This document shows, piece by piece, positions 10,301-20,542 of a DNA stretch of 64,000 nt (position 1 is the first letter of the stretch; every line of letters starts with the position of its first letter). Source of the DNA: Anastrepha obliqua (lineage: Eukaryota > Arthropoda > Insecta > Diptera > Tephritidae); contig NC_072894.1 of the NCBI RefSeq assembly GCF_027943255.1, positions 54,377,601 to 54,441,600 on the forward strand. The letters run 5' to 3'. The notes below the pieces were generated by a model. The model ran no database searches. It was not told the origin of the DNA and was given only the letters and a program-made list of their open reading frames with translations. Position numbers and translations under genes: made by a program.

Positions 10301-11908
10301 ATTTTAAACCAAATGCGTCGAGCTACTGCAAATTATGAGTTGGAATTCAATTTGGAAATTTACAATGAAGCATTGATAAGGATTAACGACATTTGTTTGT
10401 CGATGTCAAACAAATCGTTAGTACAATTGGGCATGCCAGCAGCAAATCGTCCAGTGCATGATATGTTCAATCGAGAATTGGAGCGTGAATACCATTATGA
10501 TTGTAATGAACTAAACACATTTGTAACATCAAATTTAACGAAATTGAATGACCAACAGCAACATGTTTATGTTACAATCATGAATAATGTTAGCCATGGA
10601 ACTGGTGGATTGTTTTTCTTGGATGCTCCTGGGGGAACAGGAAAGACCTTTTTGATTTCATTGCTATTAGCAACAATTCGATCAAATAATAACGTTGCAT
10701 TGGCACTCGCTTCTTCCGGAATTGCGGCTACATTACTGGAAGGCGGTCGCACAGCACATTCTGCATTAAAGTTGCCTTTGAATATGCAGGTAAATGAAAC
10801 ACCAACATGCAATATTTCGAAAACTTCTGGAATGGCAAAAGTTCTTAAAGTATGTAAGCTCATCGTATGGGACGAGTGTACTATGGCACACAAGAAATCA
10901 TTAGAAGCACTTGATAGAACTTTGAAAGATCTACGAGGAAGCCAAGCAGTCTTTGGAGGTGCCATGATTTTATTGGCTGGAGATTTCAGGCAAACGTTAC
11001 CTGTGATCCCAAAATCTACGGCCGCAGATGAAATCAATGCATGCTTAAAATCATCGTATTTATGGAGACATGTAAACACGCTTACACTTACCACAAACGT
11101 ACGTGTTCAACTACAGAACGATCCGTCAGCAGCTGAATTTTCACACCAATTACTGAAAATCGGAAATGGCCAAATGCCTGTCGATCAAACAGGAATGATT
11201 ACATTGCCTAAGAATTTCTGCACTTTTGCACAGTCGAAAGAGGCATTGACACAGAGTGTATTTCCAAATATAGTTCAACATTACAAAAACCATGATTGGC
11301 TCAGCGAAAGAGCAATTTTAGCTGGGAAAAATAAGGACGTCAATGATATAAATTCAGATATTTTAGATCAAATACCTGGTGACATAGTTGCGTATAAGTC
11401 AATGGACACTATTACTGATCAAGATGATGTCGTAAATTATCCAACTGAATTCTTAAACTCACTCGATTTGCCAGGCCTACCACCTCATAATTTACGATTA
11501 AAAATTGGAGCACCGATTATTATGCTGCGCAACATTAATGTGCCACGACTTTGCAACGGTACCAGACTCGCTGTGAAGAAGCTAATGGGTAACGTTATCG
11601 AAGCAACAATTTTGAAAGGGAAGTACCAGGGAGAAGACGTTTTGATACCCAGAATTCCACTGATTCCGACGGATTTACCATTCGATTTCAAACGATTGCA
11701 GTTCCCTATTCGCCTTGCCTTCGCTATGACAATTAATAAAGCGCAAGGACAGTCTCTACAAATGTGCGGTATTAATTTAGAATACCCAATTTTTTCTCAT
11801 GGACAATTGTATGTAGCTTGCTCACGAGTAGGCAAACCATCGTCATTATTCATTTACGCCAAAGATGGAAAAACCAAAAACGTTGTCTACAAAAAAGTGT
11901 TACAATAA
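7365..11908 (+). CDS. Helitron RepHel (rolling-circle Rep plus Pif1-type helicase), complete, two exons
   Basis: Exons 7365-8517 and 8583-11908 give a 1492-residue protein, typical of animal Helitrons. Order: Arg-rich N-terminus; Cys-rich segment near residues 119-135; HUH nuclease with H572 and H574 (LPHAHIL) and tyrosines Y711 and Y715; then a superfamily 1 helicase with Walker A GGTGKT at 1068-1073, Walker B WDEC at 1147-1150, GDFRQTLP, INKAQGQSL and the arginine of YVACSR at 1466. The protein nicks the element's 5' TC end, unwinds it and rejoins the strand. All catalytic residues are present and no stop interrupts either exon, so the gene may be active. The ATG at 7365 lies downstream of the inner 5' terminus. 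Confidence 0.93.
8518..8582 (+). other. predicted intron in RepHel (copy 2)
   Basis: A GTAACTG donor and a TTTTTAATTCAG acceptor with 65 nt between them. Unspliced translation stops at the TGA at 8523-8525. The joined reading gives the conserved ...GAQTNKKVSAMNYYSYR Helitron segment across the junction. Confidence 0.85.
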
Positions 11909-11938
11909 AGTTCGAATTAAATTGTATCAAAGAATTTG

Positions 11939-12904
11939 CCCTTGCGCCTATTAATTGTCATAGCGAAGGCAAGGTGAATAGGGAACTGCAAACGTTTGAA
12001 ATCGAATGGTAAATCCGTTGGAATCAGTGGAATTCTGGGTATCAAAATGTCTTCTCCTTCTTTGTATTTCCCTTTCAAAGTCTGGTACCGTTGCAAAGTC
12101 GTGGCACATTAATGTTGCGCAGCATATAATCGGTGCTCCAATTTTTAATCGTAAATTATGAGGTAGTAGGCCTGACAAATCGAGTGAGTTTAAGAATTCA
12201 GTTGCATAATTTACGGCATCATCTTGATCAGTAAATAGTGGCCATTGACTTACTTATATGCAACTATGTCACCAGGTATTTGATCCAAAATAGCTACATT
12301 TATATCATTTACGTCCTTATTTTTCCCAGCTAATCAATGCCTCTTTAGACTGTGCAAAAGTGCAGAAATTGTTAGGGAATGTAATTATTCCTGTTGGATC
12401 GACAGACATTTGGCCATTTCCGATTTTCAGTAATTGGTGTGAAAATTCAGCTGCCGACGGATCGTTCTGTAGTTGAACACGTACGTTTGTAGCACGTGTA
12501 AGCGTGTTTACATGTCTCCATAAATACGATGATTGTAAGCATGCATTGATTTCATCTGCAGCAGATTTTGGGATCACAGGTAAGGTTTGCCTGAAATCAT
12601 GGCCATACGATGAGCTTACATACTTTAAGAACTTTTGCCATTCCAGATGTTTTCGAAATATTACATGTTGGTGTTTCATTTACCTGCATATTCAAAGGCA
12701 ACTTAAATGCAGAATGTGCTGTGCGACCGCCTTCAAGTAATGTAGCCGCAATTCCGGAAATAGCGAGTGCCAATGCAAAGTTGCTAATATCAATGAAATC
12801 AAAAAGGTCTTTTCTGTTCCCCCAGGAGCATCGAAGAAAAACAATCCACCAGTTCTATGGCTAACATTATTCATAATTGTATCACCAACAGCAACATGGG
12901 TCAT
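11939..12904 (-). pseudogene. inverted, degenerate helicase fragment (Helitron-1 copy 2)
   Basis: The minus strand from about 12904 to 11939 reads the helicase half of RepHel, from the Walker A region (GGTEKT, with G changed to E) to the INKAQG region. It has frameshifts, small deletions, and loss of the Walker B segment at the phrase CGTATGGCCATGATTTCAGG. It joins the end of the RepHel gene at AAGAATTTGC (about 11939). It is not translatable as one frame. The same fragment is at 42823-43788 in copy 3. Confidence 0.8.
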
Positions 12905-13317
12905 TCAATTTCTTTAAATTTGATATTACAAATGTGTTTAATTCATTACAACAACTCGATTGAGAACTTCGGATTGTGTTTTCGTTTCGTGATGAACAAT
13001 TTCAACTATGAAAATTTAGTTTATAACAGTAATCAATTTATAGCCAAATAAATTATAGAAGTTTATTATACGTTATCTCCTTTTTAAGCCCTTTTTGGGA
13101 GAATATAAATAAGTTTTAAAATTATGCCAAAGACATACAAAATAATAATCATAACCTATTGTATATATCAAAAGAAAAATAAGTTTTAAACTCCTAGATA
13201 AATACAAATGTATGATAGGATAATGCTAAATAATCTAATTTTATCATAACTTTGTAAACTCCTATGTTAAAATGATTTTGGGCAATAAATGAAATGAAAT
13301 GAAAATTGAGAACTGGA
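12905..13317. other. A/T-rich spacer in Helitron-1 copy 2
   Basis: I see no gene or structured element. A phrase of helicase origin (TTGATATTACAAATGTGTTTAATTCATTAC, broken here as TTGATATTACAAATG and TTTAATTCATTAC) remains at the left edge near 12920-12950. The rest is unassigned A/T-rich DNA that joins the inverted and direct helicase fragments. Confidence 0.4.
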
Positions 13318-14563
13318 GCGTGAATACCATTATGATTGTAATGAACTAAACACAACAACAGCAACATGTTTATGTTACAATCATGAATAATGTTAGCCAT
13401 GGAACTGGTGGATTGTTTTTCTTGGATGCTCCTGGGGGAACAGGAAAGACCTTTTTGATTTCATTGCTATTAGCAACAATTCGATCAAATATTAACGTTG
13501 CATTGGCACTCGCTTCTTCCGGAATTGCGGCTACATTACTGGAAGGCGGTCGCACAGCACATTCTGCATTAAAGTTGCCTTTGAATATGCAGGTAAATGA
13601 AACACCAACATGCAATATTTCGAAAACATCTGGAATGGTAAAAGTTCTTAAAGTATGTAAGCTCATCGTATGGCCATGATTTCAGGCAAACCCTACCTGT
13701 GATCCCAAAATCTACGGCTGTAGATGAAATCAATGCATGTTTAAAATCATCGTATTTATCGAGACATGTAAACACGCTTACACTTACCACAAACGTACGT
13801 GTTCAACTACAGAACGATCCGTCAGCAGCTGAATTTTCACACCAATTACTGAAAATGGGAAATGACCCAATGTCTGTCGATCCAACAGGAATGATTACAT
13901 TGCCTAACAATTTCTGCACTTTTGCACAGTCTAAAGAGGCATTGATACAGAGTGTATTTCCAAACATAGTTCAACACTACAAAAACAATGATTGGCTCAG
14001 CGAAAGAGCAATTTTAGCTGGGAAAAATAAGGACGTAAATGATATAAATGTAGCTATTTTGGATCAAATATCTGGTGACATAGTTGCATATAAGTAAGTC
14101 AATGGACACAATTTACTGATCAAGATGATGTCGTAAATTATGCAACTGAATTCTAAAAATTGGAGCACCGATTATTATGCTGCGCAACATTAATGTGCCA
14201 CGACTTTGCAACGGTACCAGACTCGCTGTGAAGAAGCTAATGGGTAACGTTATCGAAGCAACAATTTTGAAAGGGAAGTACCAAGGAGAAGACGTTTTGA
14301 TACCCAGAATTCCACTGATTCCGACGGATTTACCATTCGATTTCAAACGATTGCAGTTCCCTATTCGCCTTGCCTTCGCTATGACAATTAATAAAGCGCA
14401 AGGACAGTCTCTACAAATGTGCGGTATTAATTTAGAATACCCAATTTTTTCTCATGGACAATTGTATGTAGCTTGCTCACGAGTAGGCAAACCATCGTCA
14501 TTATTCATTTACGCCAAAGATGGAAAAACCAAAAACGTTGTCTACAAAAAAGTGTTACAATAA
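13318..14563 (+). pseudogene. direct helicase fragment with Walker B deletion (Helitron-1 copy 2)
   Basis: The plus strand repeats the helicase part of RepHel from just before Walker A (GGTGKT intact) to the natural stop at 14563. The segment from WDEC to LLAGD is deleted at 13671-13680. There are further small changes: an extra TAAG near 14093, and loss of about 37 codons around 14153. The last 128 codons are identical to the full gene. It is dead as a helicase, but it supplies the 3' end of the composite element. Confidence 0.85.
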
Positions 14564-14642
14564 AGTTCGAATTAAATTGTATCAAAGAATTTGCTTTGTT
14601 TCGTATTAATTTTATTCTCTTTCAGCAAATCATTGAATTTAT

Positions 14643-14672
14643 CGCCTAGCGAAGTGGGCGAGGGTACGCTAG
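14643..14672 (+). other. Helitron-1 3' terminus with hairpin and CTAG end
   Basis: CGCC and GGCG form a 4-bp stem around a 10-nt loop containing AGCGAAG. Eight bases follow, and then CTAG at 14669-14672 with T next. The reverse complement is at 41055-41084. Confidence 0.85.
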
Positions 14673-14965
14673 TGCTTAATAAAACATATAAATTGAAACG
14701 AAAAATTCATGGATGATCAGGAAAAAAGACGATTGTTTATTCATATGGTTTGATTTGAAATTTAAAAACAATCTTCTTTTTTCCTGATTTTCAATTTATA
14801 TTTTATATTTACTCAAAAACAAATAGAAAAACAAAAAATATTGTTTATGCCAAAGCGCTTGAATAAAGAATAAAGAAATAAATAATATGAAAATCATATA
14901 TTTTCTGTTCTAAACCATATCTATGCTATTTTAGTGTGCCCAGCGAAGGGGGCTGGGTTTGCTAG
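14673..14965 (+). mobile_element. Helitron-2 3' fragment (split by Helitron-1 copy 2)
   Basis: This 293-bp segment is nearly identical to 57187-57479, the 3' end of the complete Helitron-2. It ends in GCTAG followed by T. In the complete copy the base before the homologous start is A and the first base is T. Helitron-1 therefore inserted exactly between that A and T. The 5' part of this Helitron-2 must lie left of the window. Confidence 0.88.
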
Positions 14966-15053
14966 TAAAGTTATAAAGAAAGTTATAGTTATAGAACAAA
15001 TGAAATCGTCATGCGAAACTGTTAGAGTATTCAAATTGTATTTTATACACATA

Positions 15054-15471
15054 CTAATATATATGTACACCCAGCTCTCTTTGCTTTTCTTTTTTCACGG
15101 TCTTGCTTTTCTTTTTACACCTGTCCATTCGTTTAAGTCTCTTCTTATTGAATTTTTCTTCATCAGCAAGATCCCTCATTGTCGGTTTTGTGTGCGTCAG
15201 AAGTTTGCTTATGTGACTTCTGCTCGCAATTTGTATTGCTCCGTCAACTCTGTCGATGTTTAAGTCGCGGTGAGTATCAGGTTTGATACATACCAAGGTG
15301 CATTTGTTATCGTGCCAAGTATCTTCGACTGCATACGTTACAGTATATTGAAATTGGATTTAGAAGCTGTGCCCCAAACTTCTATGTCATACTTCCAAAT
15401 TGGTGCAATTATCGTTTTGTAGATTAAGGTTTAGTTTTGCAGCGAGAGCTTTGACTGAGGTCCTAGCAGCC
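15054..15471 (-). pseudogene. jockey-clade RT, C-terminal part
   Basis: The minus strand carries the frames for IIAPIWKYDIEVWGTAS, NAPWYV-like and HRDLNIDRVDGAIQIASR motifs, typical of the C-terminus of jockey-clade ORF2. At least two frame changes occur before the Lys-rich tail ending at 15054. It continues the RT segment that stops at 22510, across the LTR insertion. The 88 bases to 14966 are 3' UTR. Confidence 0.8.
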
Positions 15472-15871
15472 TGTAAAGAAATATATTGATTGAAAGAATG
15501 TATTGTTTTTAATTTTAAATATATTTATTTTATTTTATCATTTCAAGCTAGGCATCCAGCTTGTGAAACGATTGTTTTCTTTCTTGTGTCTTACATACTA
15601 CGTACAAGCGTTTTTATAGTAATTTTTGTCAATGCAAGCCAATAACAATTTTTCGGTGTTTACTTGTGTAGCATTCACGCGCCGCACATAAAATAATTAC
15701 GTTAGCTATGTTTGCGTTTAGTTTCAAGTGTAATGAACCTTTTAAGAAATATGATACTCTATTTAAAAGGCACAGCAAAGTGAATGCATAAGTGGACAAT
15801 AAAATAAAAACCAAAACAAAATGTTTATGAATATTAATGTTAAGGCATATCCGACTTATAATCATACTACA
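15472..15871 (-). repeat. 3' LTR of the 412-like element
   Basis: Reads TGTAG...TTTACA on the minus strand. It is adjoined internally by a purine tract (GAAGAAGGGAGG) at 15883-15872, the expected plus-strand primer for reverse transcription. Confidence 0.92.
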
Positions 15872-15883
15872 CCTCCCTTCTTC
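15872..15883 (-). other. polypurine tract
   Basis: GAAGAAGGGAGG lies directly against the 3' LTR on the element strand. Confidence 0.75.
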
Positions 15884-16030
15884 GGAAGAATGCTCATACA
15901 ACTTTTTTTGTATGAACATTCTTTTACATTGAATTGTTAAAATAAAATATGTACATATGAGTAATCTTAATTTGATATATATGTATATATTGTATTAATT
16001 TTGTAAGTTTAGACCGGTCTTTAAAACTAC

Positions 16031-17047
16031 TTATTGTTGATAAATCTTAAGCCTATTTTTGTGAACTATTTGTTCTTTTAAAGATAACTTATCGACTATA
16101 GTAACATTATTTTTATTATCTATTGCTTTAATGGTACAAGGCCCACAATATTGGGGTTCCAGTTTATGGGCCACTTCATTCCTAAGTAAAACTAAATTGC
16201 CTATGCTAAAATTGTGATCTAAACTATTTTTATCATAAAATGTTTTTTGCTTAATTTTAGCTATGTCTATCATATTGCGAGCTCTTTTATGTGCTACTTC
16301 TAGCCTAAATCTTACTTTTCTAGCGTAGTTATCTATGTTATATAATGGAGTAATTTGGTCTACATTTTTGAACTGCTGAAACATGTTTGGTGTTTTTTCA
16401 CAAATTAATTCATACGGACAATAGTCATGTACTGTAGAAGGAGTGGTGTTAAAACAGTATGTGAAGTATTGTAGCCACTCATCCCAGTCGTTTTTGTCAA
16501 TCGATATGTAAGATCTTACGTATTGATTGAAAGTTTTATGTGATCTTTCTATTACTCCTAGTGTTTGGTGGTGGTAAGCAGTTGAATTAATTTTCTCTAT
16601 TTTTAGCAATTCACATAGCTCTGTTAGTATTGAATTTTTGTATTCTGTACCCATGTCCGAAATGAACGTCTTCATTAGACCGTAGGTAAGAATAAACTTT
16701 TGAAATATTGCTTTCGCCACTGTCTTGGCGTTTTTGCCTTGGATGGGTATCGTGACTAAATATTTTGTCATGTCGCACATTATTGTGACTGCGTAAGTAT
16801 TGCCATTAATTGTTGTAGCTAGTGGGTCTATTGTGTCTACAATAACTGTATCAAATGTACCTGTGGGTGTTGGTGTTATAGTCATGGGGCTTTTTAAATG
16901 CTTTGTTATTTTGGTTTTTTGGCATTTTTCGCAAGTTTTTACGTACTTAGCAACATCTTTTGACATTTTATTCCAGAAGTAATGTCTTTTAATTTTCATA
17001 AGTGTTCTGAAAATTCCGCAATGACCGCCTTCTATAGGGTCATCGTG
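16031..17047 (-). CDS. 412-like pol: integrase
   Basis: Contains an H-H-C-C zinc domain (ending CEKCQ) and a DDE core (VDTIDP, ISDMGTEY, and the glutamate of GVIERSHKTF), then the C-terminal RLKIY tail. The zinc domain begins upstream of the first ATG of this frame. A TAA at 17048-17050 interrupts the frame between RNase H and integrase, although the same frame continues on both sides. Integrase would insert the cDNA into chromosomal DNA. The stop makes a full Pol product unlikely. Confidence 0.85.
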   Translation of the reverse strand, partial: HDDPIEGGHCGIFRTLMKIKRHYFWNKMSKDVAKYVKTCEKCQKTKITKHLKSPMTITPTPTGTFDTVIVDTIDPLATTINGNTYAVTIMCDMTKYLVTIPIQGKNAKTVAKAIFQKFILTYGLMKTFISDMGTEYKNSILTELCELLKIEKINSTAYHHQTLGVIERSHKTFNQYVRSYISIDKNDWDEWLQYFTYCFNTTPSTVHDYCPYELICEKTPNMFQQFKNVDQITPLYNIDNYARKVRFRLEVAHKRARNMIDIAKIKQKTFYDKNSLDHNFSIGNLVLLRNEVAHKLEPQYCGPCTIKAIDNKNNVTIVDKLSLKEQIVHKNRLKIYQQ

Positions 17048-18628
17048 TTATCTTTTTAGAATGTCCATTACAGTTTTAGCATCATTGATTTGGGTCACCT
17101 CATTCAGTAGCGCTACTTTTACTTTATTTAGTATCATATTGCCCTTATTTTTAAAATCATTAATCGAGACAAATTCGAAAATTTTCTCGCTAGGTGCCAC
17201 TTGTAAATTATTAATGCCATATTTGTCGGCCACTTCGTCGAGCCTAGAGAAGAATTGTCCTAAGTCAATTTTCCCATTAACAAATAAGTCATCAATTTTT
17301 ATATATGCCATTATAGATTTTCCTCGTTTGATGTAACATCGCGTGGGTGTAATCTTTAATTTATTGTATTTCCTGACGTCAGTGTTATTAATTGGGACAT
17401 ATATTTTGGGCTTATCATATGTTTTAATGTGCTGCTGTGTAGTTGGACTGCTGTTATTTTTTGACATTGATCTAGTCACTATTTTGTATAAATTTTGATT
17501 CTTTTCATTTATTTCCTTTAAGTCATTGATTGTAATGCGACACAAAGTGTCCGCGACGTGATTATCTTTTCCTCTAAGATATTCTACTACGAAATCATAC
17601 TCTTCTAAATCAAGTCTCATTCGTGTTAGTTTTGAACTTGGATTCTTCATTGAGAACAGGTAAGACAGGGGTCTGTGATTGGTTCTAACTAAAAACTTTG
17701 TACCATAGATATAAGGTCTGAAATGGGTTATTGCCCAGTGTATGGCAGCTAACTCTTGTTCAATTGTTGACTTGTTGCTTTCTCCTTTTGTGAAACTTTT
17801 GGAGGCATATGCTACTGGTAAATGTTTTCCTTCATATTCCTGAGTAAGTACTGCACCACACGCGTATTTGCTTGCGTCTGTTGTTAAGCAAAATGGTTTC
17901 TTAAAGTCGGGATATTGTAACAATGTAGGGCTCATTAATGCCCTTTTGAGGTACACAAATGCATCATTGCATTCTTTTGTCCATTCGAAAGCAACTCCCT
18001 TTTTAGATAACCTTTTTAGGTGTCTCGAATATTCAGCGAAGTTTTTAATAAACCTGCGGTAGTAGTTGCAAAAGGCGACGAACCTTTTTGCACTATCTCC
18101 GTCTGTGGGTGTAGGATAATTTTTTATTACCGAGTACTTATTGTCGTCTGGAAGTATCCCCTTGTTTGTACATTTATGCCCGAGGTAGGTTACTTCATGC
18201 ATAAAAAATGAACATTTTTCAGGGTGTAATTTTAGATTATGTGTTCTACATAAATCGAAAACATTTTTCAAGTTTGAAATCATATGTTTTTCAGAGCAAC
18301 CAAGGACTACTAAGTCATCCATATATAAGAAAGCTTGCTCTGGTTTTAAACCACTGAAAACAATTGTCATCATTCTTTGGAATGAATTAGGTGCTACCTT
18401 TAAGCCATATGGTAGTCTAGTAAATCTGTATGAACCGTTGTTGGTTGATGTGAAATTTCTTGAATTTTTATCAAGTTCAATTTGATGAAATCCAGTCATT
18501 AGATCGAGACATGAAAAATACTTTGCACTTCCGAGTTGGTATAAAATGTCATCTATTCTCGGTAACGGGAATTTATCTGCAATTAATTTTTTGTTGATTT
18601 GTCTGTAGTCGATTACTCCATCTTCCAT
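17048..18628 (-). CDS. 412-like pol: reverse transcriptase and RNase H
   Basis: 526 codons starting in the RT fingers (DYRQINKKL), with motif A FSCLDLMTGF, the catalytic YMDD at 18313-18324, then an RNase H with LTTDASK, an E in STIEQELAAI and the degenerate TNHRPL (D to N in TDHRPL). The frame is cut off from the protease part by a frameshift and stop near 18630-18642. Loss of the usual RNase H aspartate and the broken frame suggest a defective copy. The tail to 17048 is the spacer before integrase. Confidence 0.87.
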   Translation of the reverse strand: MEDGVIDYRQINKKLIADKFPLPRIDDILYQLGSAKYFSCLDLMTGFHQIELDKNSRNFTSTNNGSYRFTRLPYGLKVAPNSFQRMMTIVFSGLKPEQAFLYMDDLVVLGCSEKHMISNLKNVFDLCRTHNLKLHPEKCSFFMHEVTYLGHKCTNKGILPDDNKYSVIKNYPTPTDGDSAKRFVAFCNYYRRFIKNFAEYSRHLKRLSKKGVAFEWTKECNDAFVYLKRALMSPTLLQYPDFKKPFCLTTDASKYACGAVLTQEYEGKHLPVAYASKSFTKGESNKSTIEQELAAIHWAITHFRPYIYGTKFLVRTNHRPLSYLFSMKNPSSKLTRMRLDLEEYDFVVEYLRGKDNHVADTLCRITINDLKEINEKNQNLYKIVTRSMSKNNSSPTTQQHIKTYDKPKIYVPINNTDVRKYNKLKITPTRCYIKRGKSIMAYIKIDDLFVNGKIDLGQFFSRLDEVADKYGINNLQVAPSEKIFEFVSINDFKNKGNMILNKVKVALLNEVTQINDAKTVMDILKR

Positions 18629-18639
18629 CTTTTTTCAAC

Positions 18640-19802
18640 TTAGTTCGGTAGAGACTTTTTTGGTACCAATAGTATTGGACTATTGTATTCTGAAAATGAT
18701 GGTTCGACTATTTTGTCTTCTATAAGTTTGTTTACTTGTCTCTCAATTTCATCTTTATGTGTGTGGGGTATACGGTAGTTCTTTATGTATACCGGCTGTT
18801 TGTCTTTAACCATTAACTTTTGCTTATAAAAATTATTTGTTGTTATTGTTTCTGTTTCTAACCCAAATATGTCACTGTATTCGGAACATAGGTTTGTCAA
18901 TTGTTTTTCATATGTTTTAGGAAAATTTTTTCTCAATTTGTTGAGAATGTCCGTTTTTCTTTGTGCATTTCCTGTGTCATTGTTTATTATGTCGTAATCA
19001 GAAACATTTTCAGTTAAAATGTTGCTTTGTTTTAAAGATACTGTATTATAATTTGTATTTAAAATGCGGATATGGGCGTTGTCAGGTTTTACCAAGGTAT
19101 TGGCTATAAATATTCCAGGTTGTGGTTCTTGATTTGGAATCAGTGCTTCATCCAAGGTATTGTTGTAATCAGAAACATTTTCAGTTAAAATGTTGCTTTG
19201 TTTTAAAGATACTGTATTATAATTTGTATTTAAAATGCGGATATGGGCGTTGTCAGGTTTTACCATGGTATTGGCTATAAATATTCCAGGGTGTGGTTCT
19301 TGATTTGGAATCAGTGCTTCATCCAAGGTATTAGGTAAGTTTATTTTTCGTATAACTTCTGACCTTGCGGGAATGATTATTTCGTCGTTACATGTTGTTG
19401 TTATTGGTATTTCTATAATTTGTGTTAAATTGTCTGGTCTCAGAATTAGAGCATCGTAATTTTGAGTAAAGTCTAATACACAATTGAATTTTTTCATGAA
19501 ATCCATGCCTATTATACCATCACATGGAATTGGAAAGTTATCTGGGATAACGTGAAATTTATGTAGAATTAAAAATTTCGTAAATTTTAAATCAAAAAAT
19601 ATTGTACCAATAGAACTGATTTTGCCTTGCCCTATACCGCTTAATGCTGTAATGTGTTTTGTGTTTATTTTTTGAAAAGTGGATTTATTGAATTTTAAGA
19701 GTGATATATCTGCGCCAGTATCTACAAGTAGTGTAATGTTTGTATTTAAATCTGCTATTTTAAGTTGTACAAAAATTCTAAAGTTAAGGTTAAGCGTATC
19801 TT
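18640..19802 (-). CDS. 412-like pol: protease and start of RT, with an internal duplication
   Basis: The frame is open from about 19802, with no ATG until 19506, which is normal if it is made by frameshifting from gag. The retroviral-type protease motif LLVDTGADIS lies near 19705, and GIIGMDF follows. Residues NTLDEALIPNQEP...NILTENVSDY occur twice in tandem (171-bp units at 18994-19164 and 19165-19335), extending the linker between protease and RT. RT begins with NSPILLVPKKS and stops at 18640. It lies just downstream of gag. Confidence 0.82.
18994..19335. repeat. in-frame 171-bp tandem duplication in pol linker
   Basis: Two adjacent 171-bp units (57 codons each) differ at a few positions, for example ACCAAGG/ACCATGG and CCAGGTTG/CCAGGGTG. 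The reading frame is kept. Confidence 0.9.
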
Positions 19803-19813
19803 AGAGGAATAGA

Positions 19814-20542
19814 TTAGTTTTCCGAGTTGTTTTCGTCCGATTGGGCAACTCGTACATTGTGTGTCATGTTCCGGTTGAAATTTGGTCTGCCTTGTCGGTC
19901 ACGATTTCTATTTTGATTATTATTTCCTAAATTATCAAAATTTGAACGATTTTGATTTCTAGGGAAGTTGTTTCTTCTTTGAAACCTTCCATTTCTTGCA
20001 AATCGTCCATTGAATGGTCGTTGACCAAAATGTAGTATTGTGTTTTGTTGTCCTGTAGCTTCAGTACAGCTACCAATGAATTTGCTTATCGCATCGTTCA
20101 TATTTGTAAAATGGCCAGCTTCCATTATTAATTTGACTTTTTCAATGCTGCAGTTTTTGGTCAATGCTTTTACTGCAGTTTGTGTCGAGTATTTGCTTGC
20201 GAGTTCTGCCGACAATCCATCTGTGATATAGGCATTTTCTAAGTTTTTTGTAAGAGCTTCTATCTCATTACAATAACTATTAGCTGGTTTGTTGTTCTGT
20301 CTGATACTCATTATTTTTGCAGCTAATACTTCTACCGATTCTCCTTTAACTGACCTGTTAAATTTTGTGATTATTTCAGAGATTGTTGTTTCTCTGTCTA
20401 TAAGATTTCTGGCATTCCCTTTTAATTTTGTTTTTATGAGTGAAACAGCAACAGTTTCGTGCTCACCCTTGATCACTTCAACTAATTCTAAGGAATCTAA
20501 GAATGACCGTAGATTTTCTGGTTTACCATCGAATTCAGTCAC
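19814..20542 (-). CDS. 412-like gag, capsid and basic nucleocapsid region
   Basis: 242 codons: a capsid-like N-terminus (FDGKPENLRSFLDSLELVE, SLIKTKLKGNARNLI) and an Arg/Asn-rich, Gly-containing C-terminus without CCHC zinc knuckles, as in the 412/mdg1 group. The frame has no ATG; it opens about 50 nt inside the preceding 157-codon ORF, in the +1 register. Either a programmed shift or a mutation joins them. Gag would form the particle that packages the element RNA. Confidence 0.82.
   Translation of the reverse strand: MTEFDGKPENLRSFLDSLELVEVIKGEHETVAVSLIKTKLKGNARNLIDRETTISEIITKFNRSVKGESVEVLAAKIMSIRQNNKPANSYCNEIEALTKNLENAYITDGLSAELASKYSTQTAVKALTKNCSIEKVKLIMEAGHFTNMNDAISKFIGSCTEATGQQNTILHFGQRPFNGRFARNGRFQRRNNFPRNQNRSNFDNLGNNNQNRNRDRQGRPNFNRNMTHNVRVAQSDENNSEN

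Larger units (their letters stand above)
5321..14672 (+). mobile_element. Helitron-1 copy 2, 5' end displaced by copy 1
   Basis: This is the reverse complement of copy 3 (x maps to 55727-x) from 5321 to 14672, ending in CTAG followed by T. It begins abruptly at the position equivalent to 4505 of copy 1. The first about 815 bp of a full element are therefore missing here and should lie to the left of copy 1, outside the window. The 3' hairpin (CGCC at 14643-14646 pairing with GGCG at 14657-14660) lies 8 nt before the CTAG terminus, as in canonical Helitrons. The element inserted into Helitron-2, whose remnant follows at 14673. Confidence 0.9.

Noticed and set aside
15629..15919. 96-codon ORF in the LTR of the 412-like element
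   Set aside because: It crosses the LTR/polypurine boundary and occurs also in the 5' LTR (22267-22503). Regulatory DNA, not coding.
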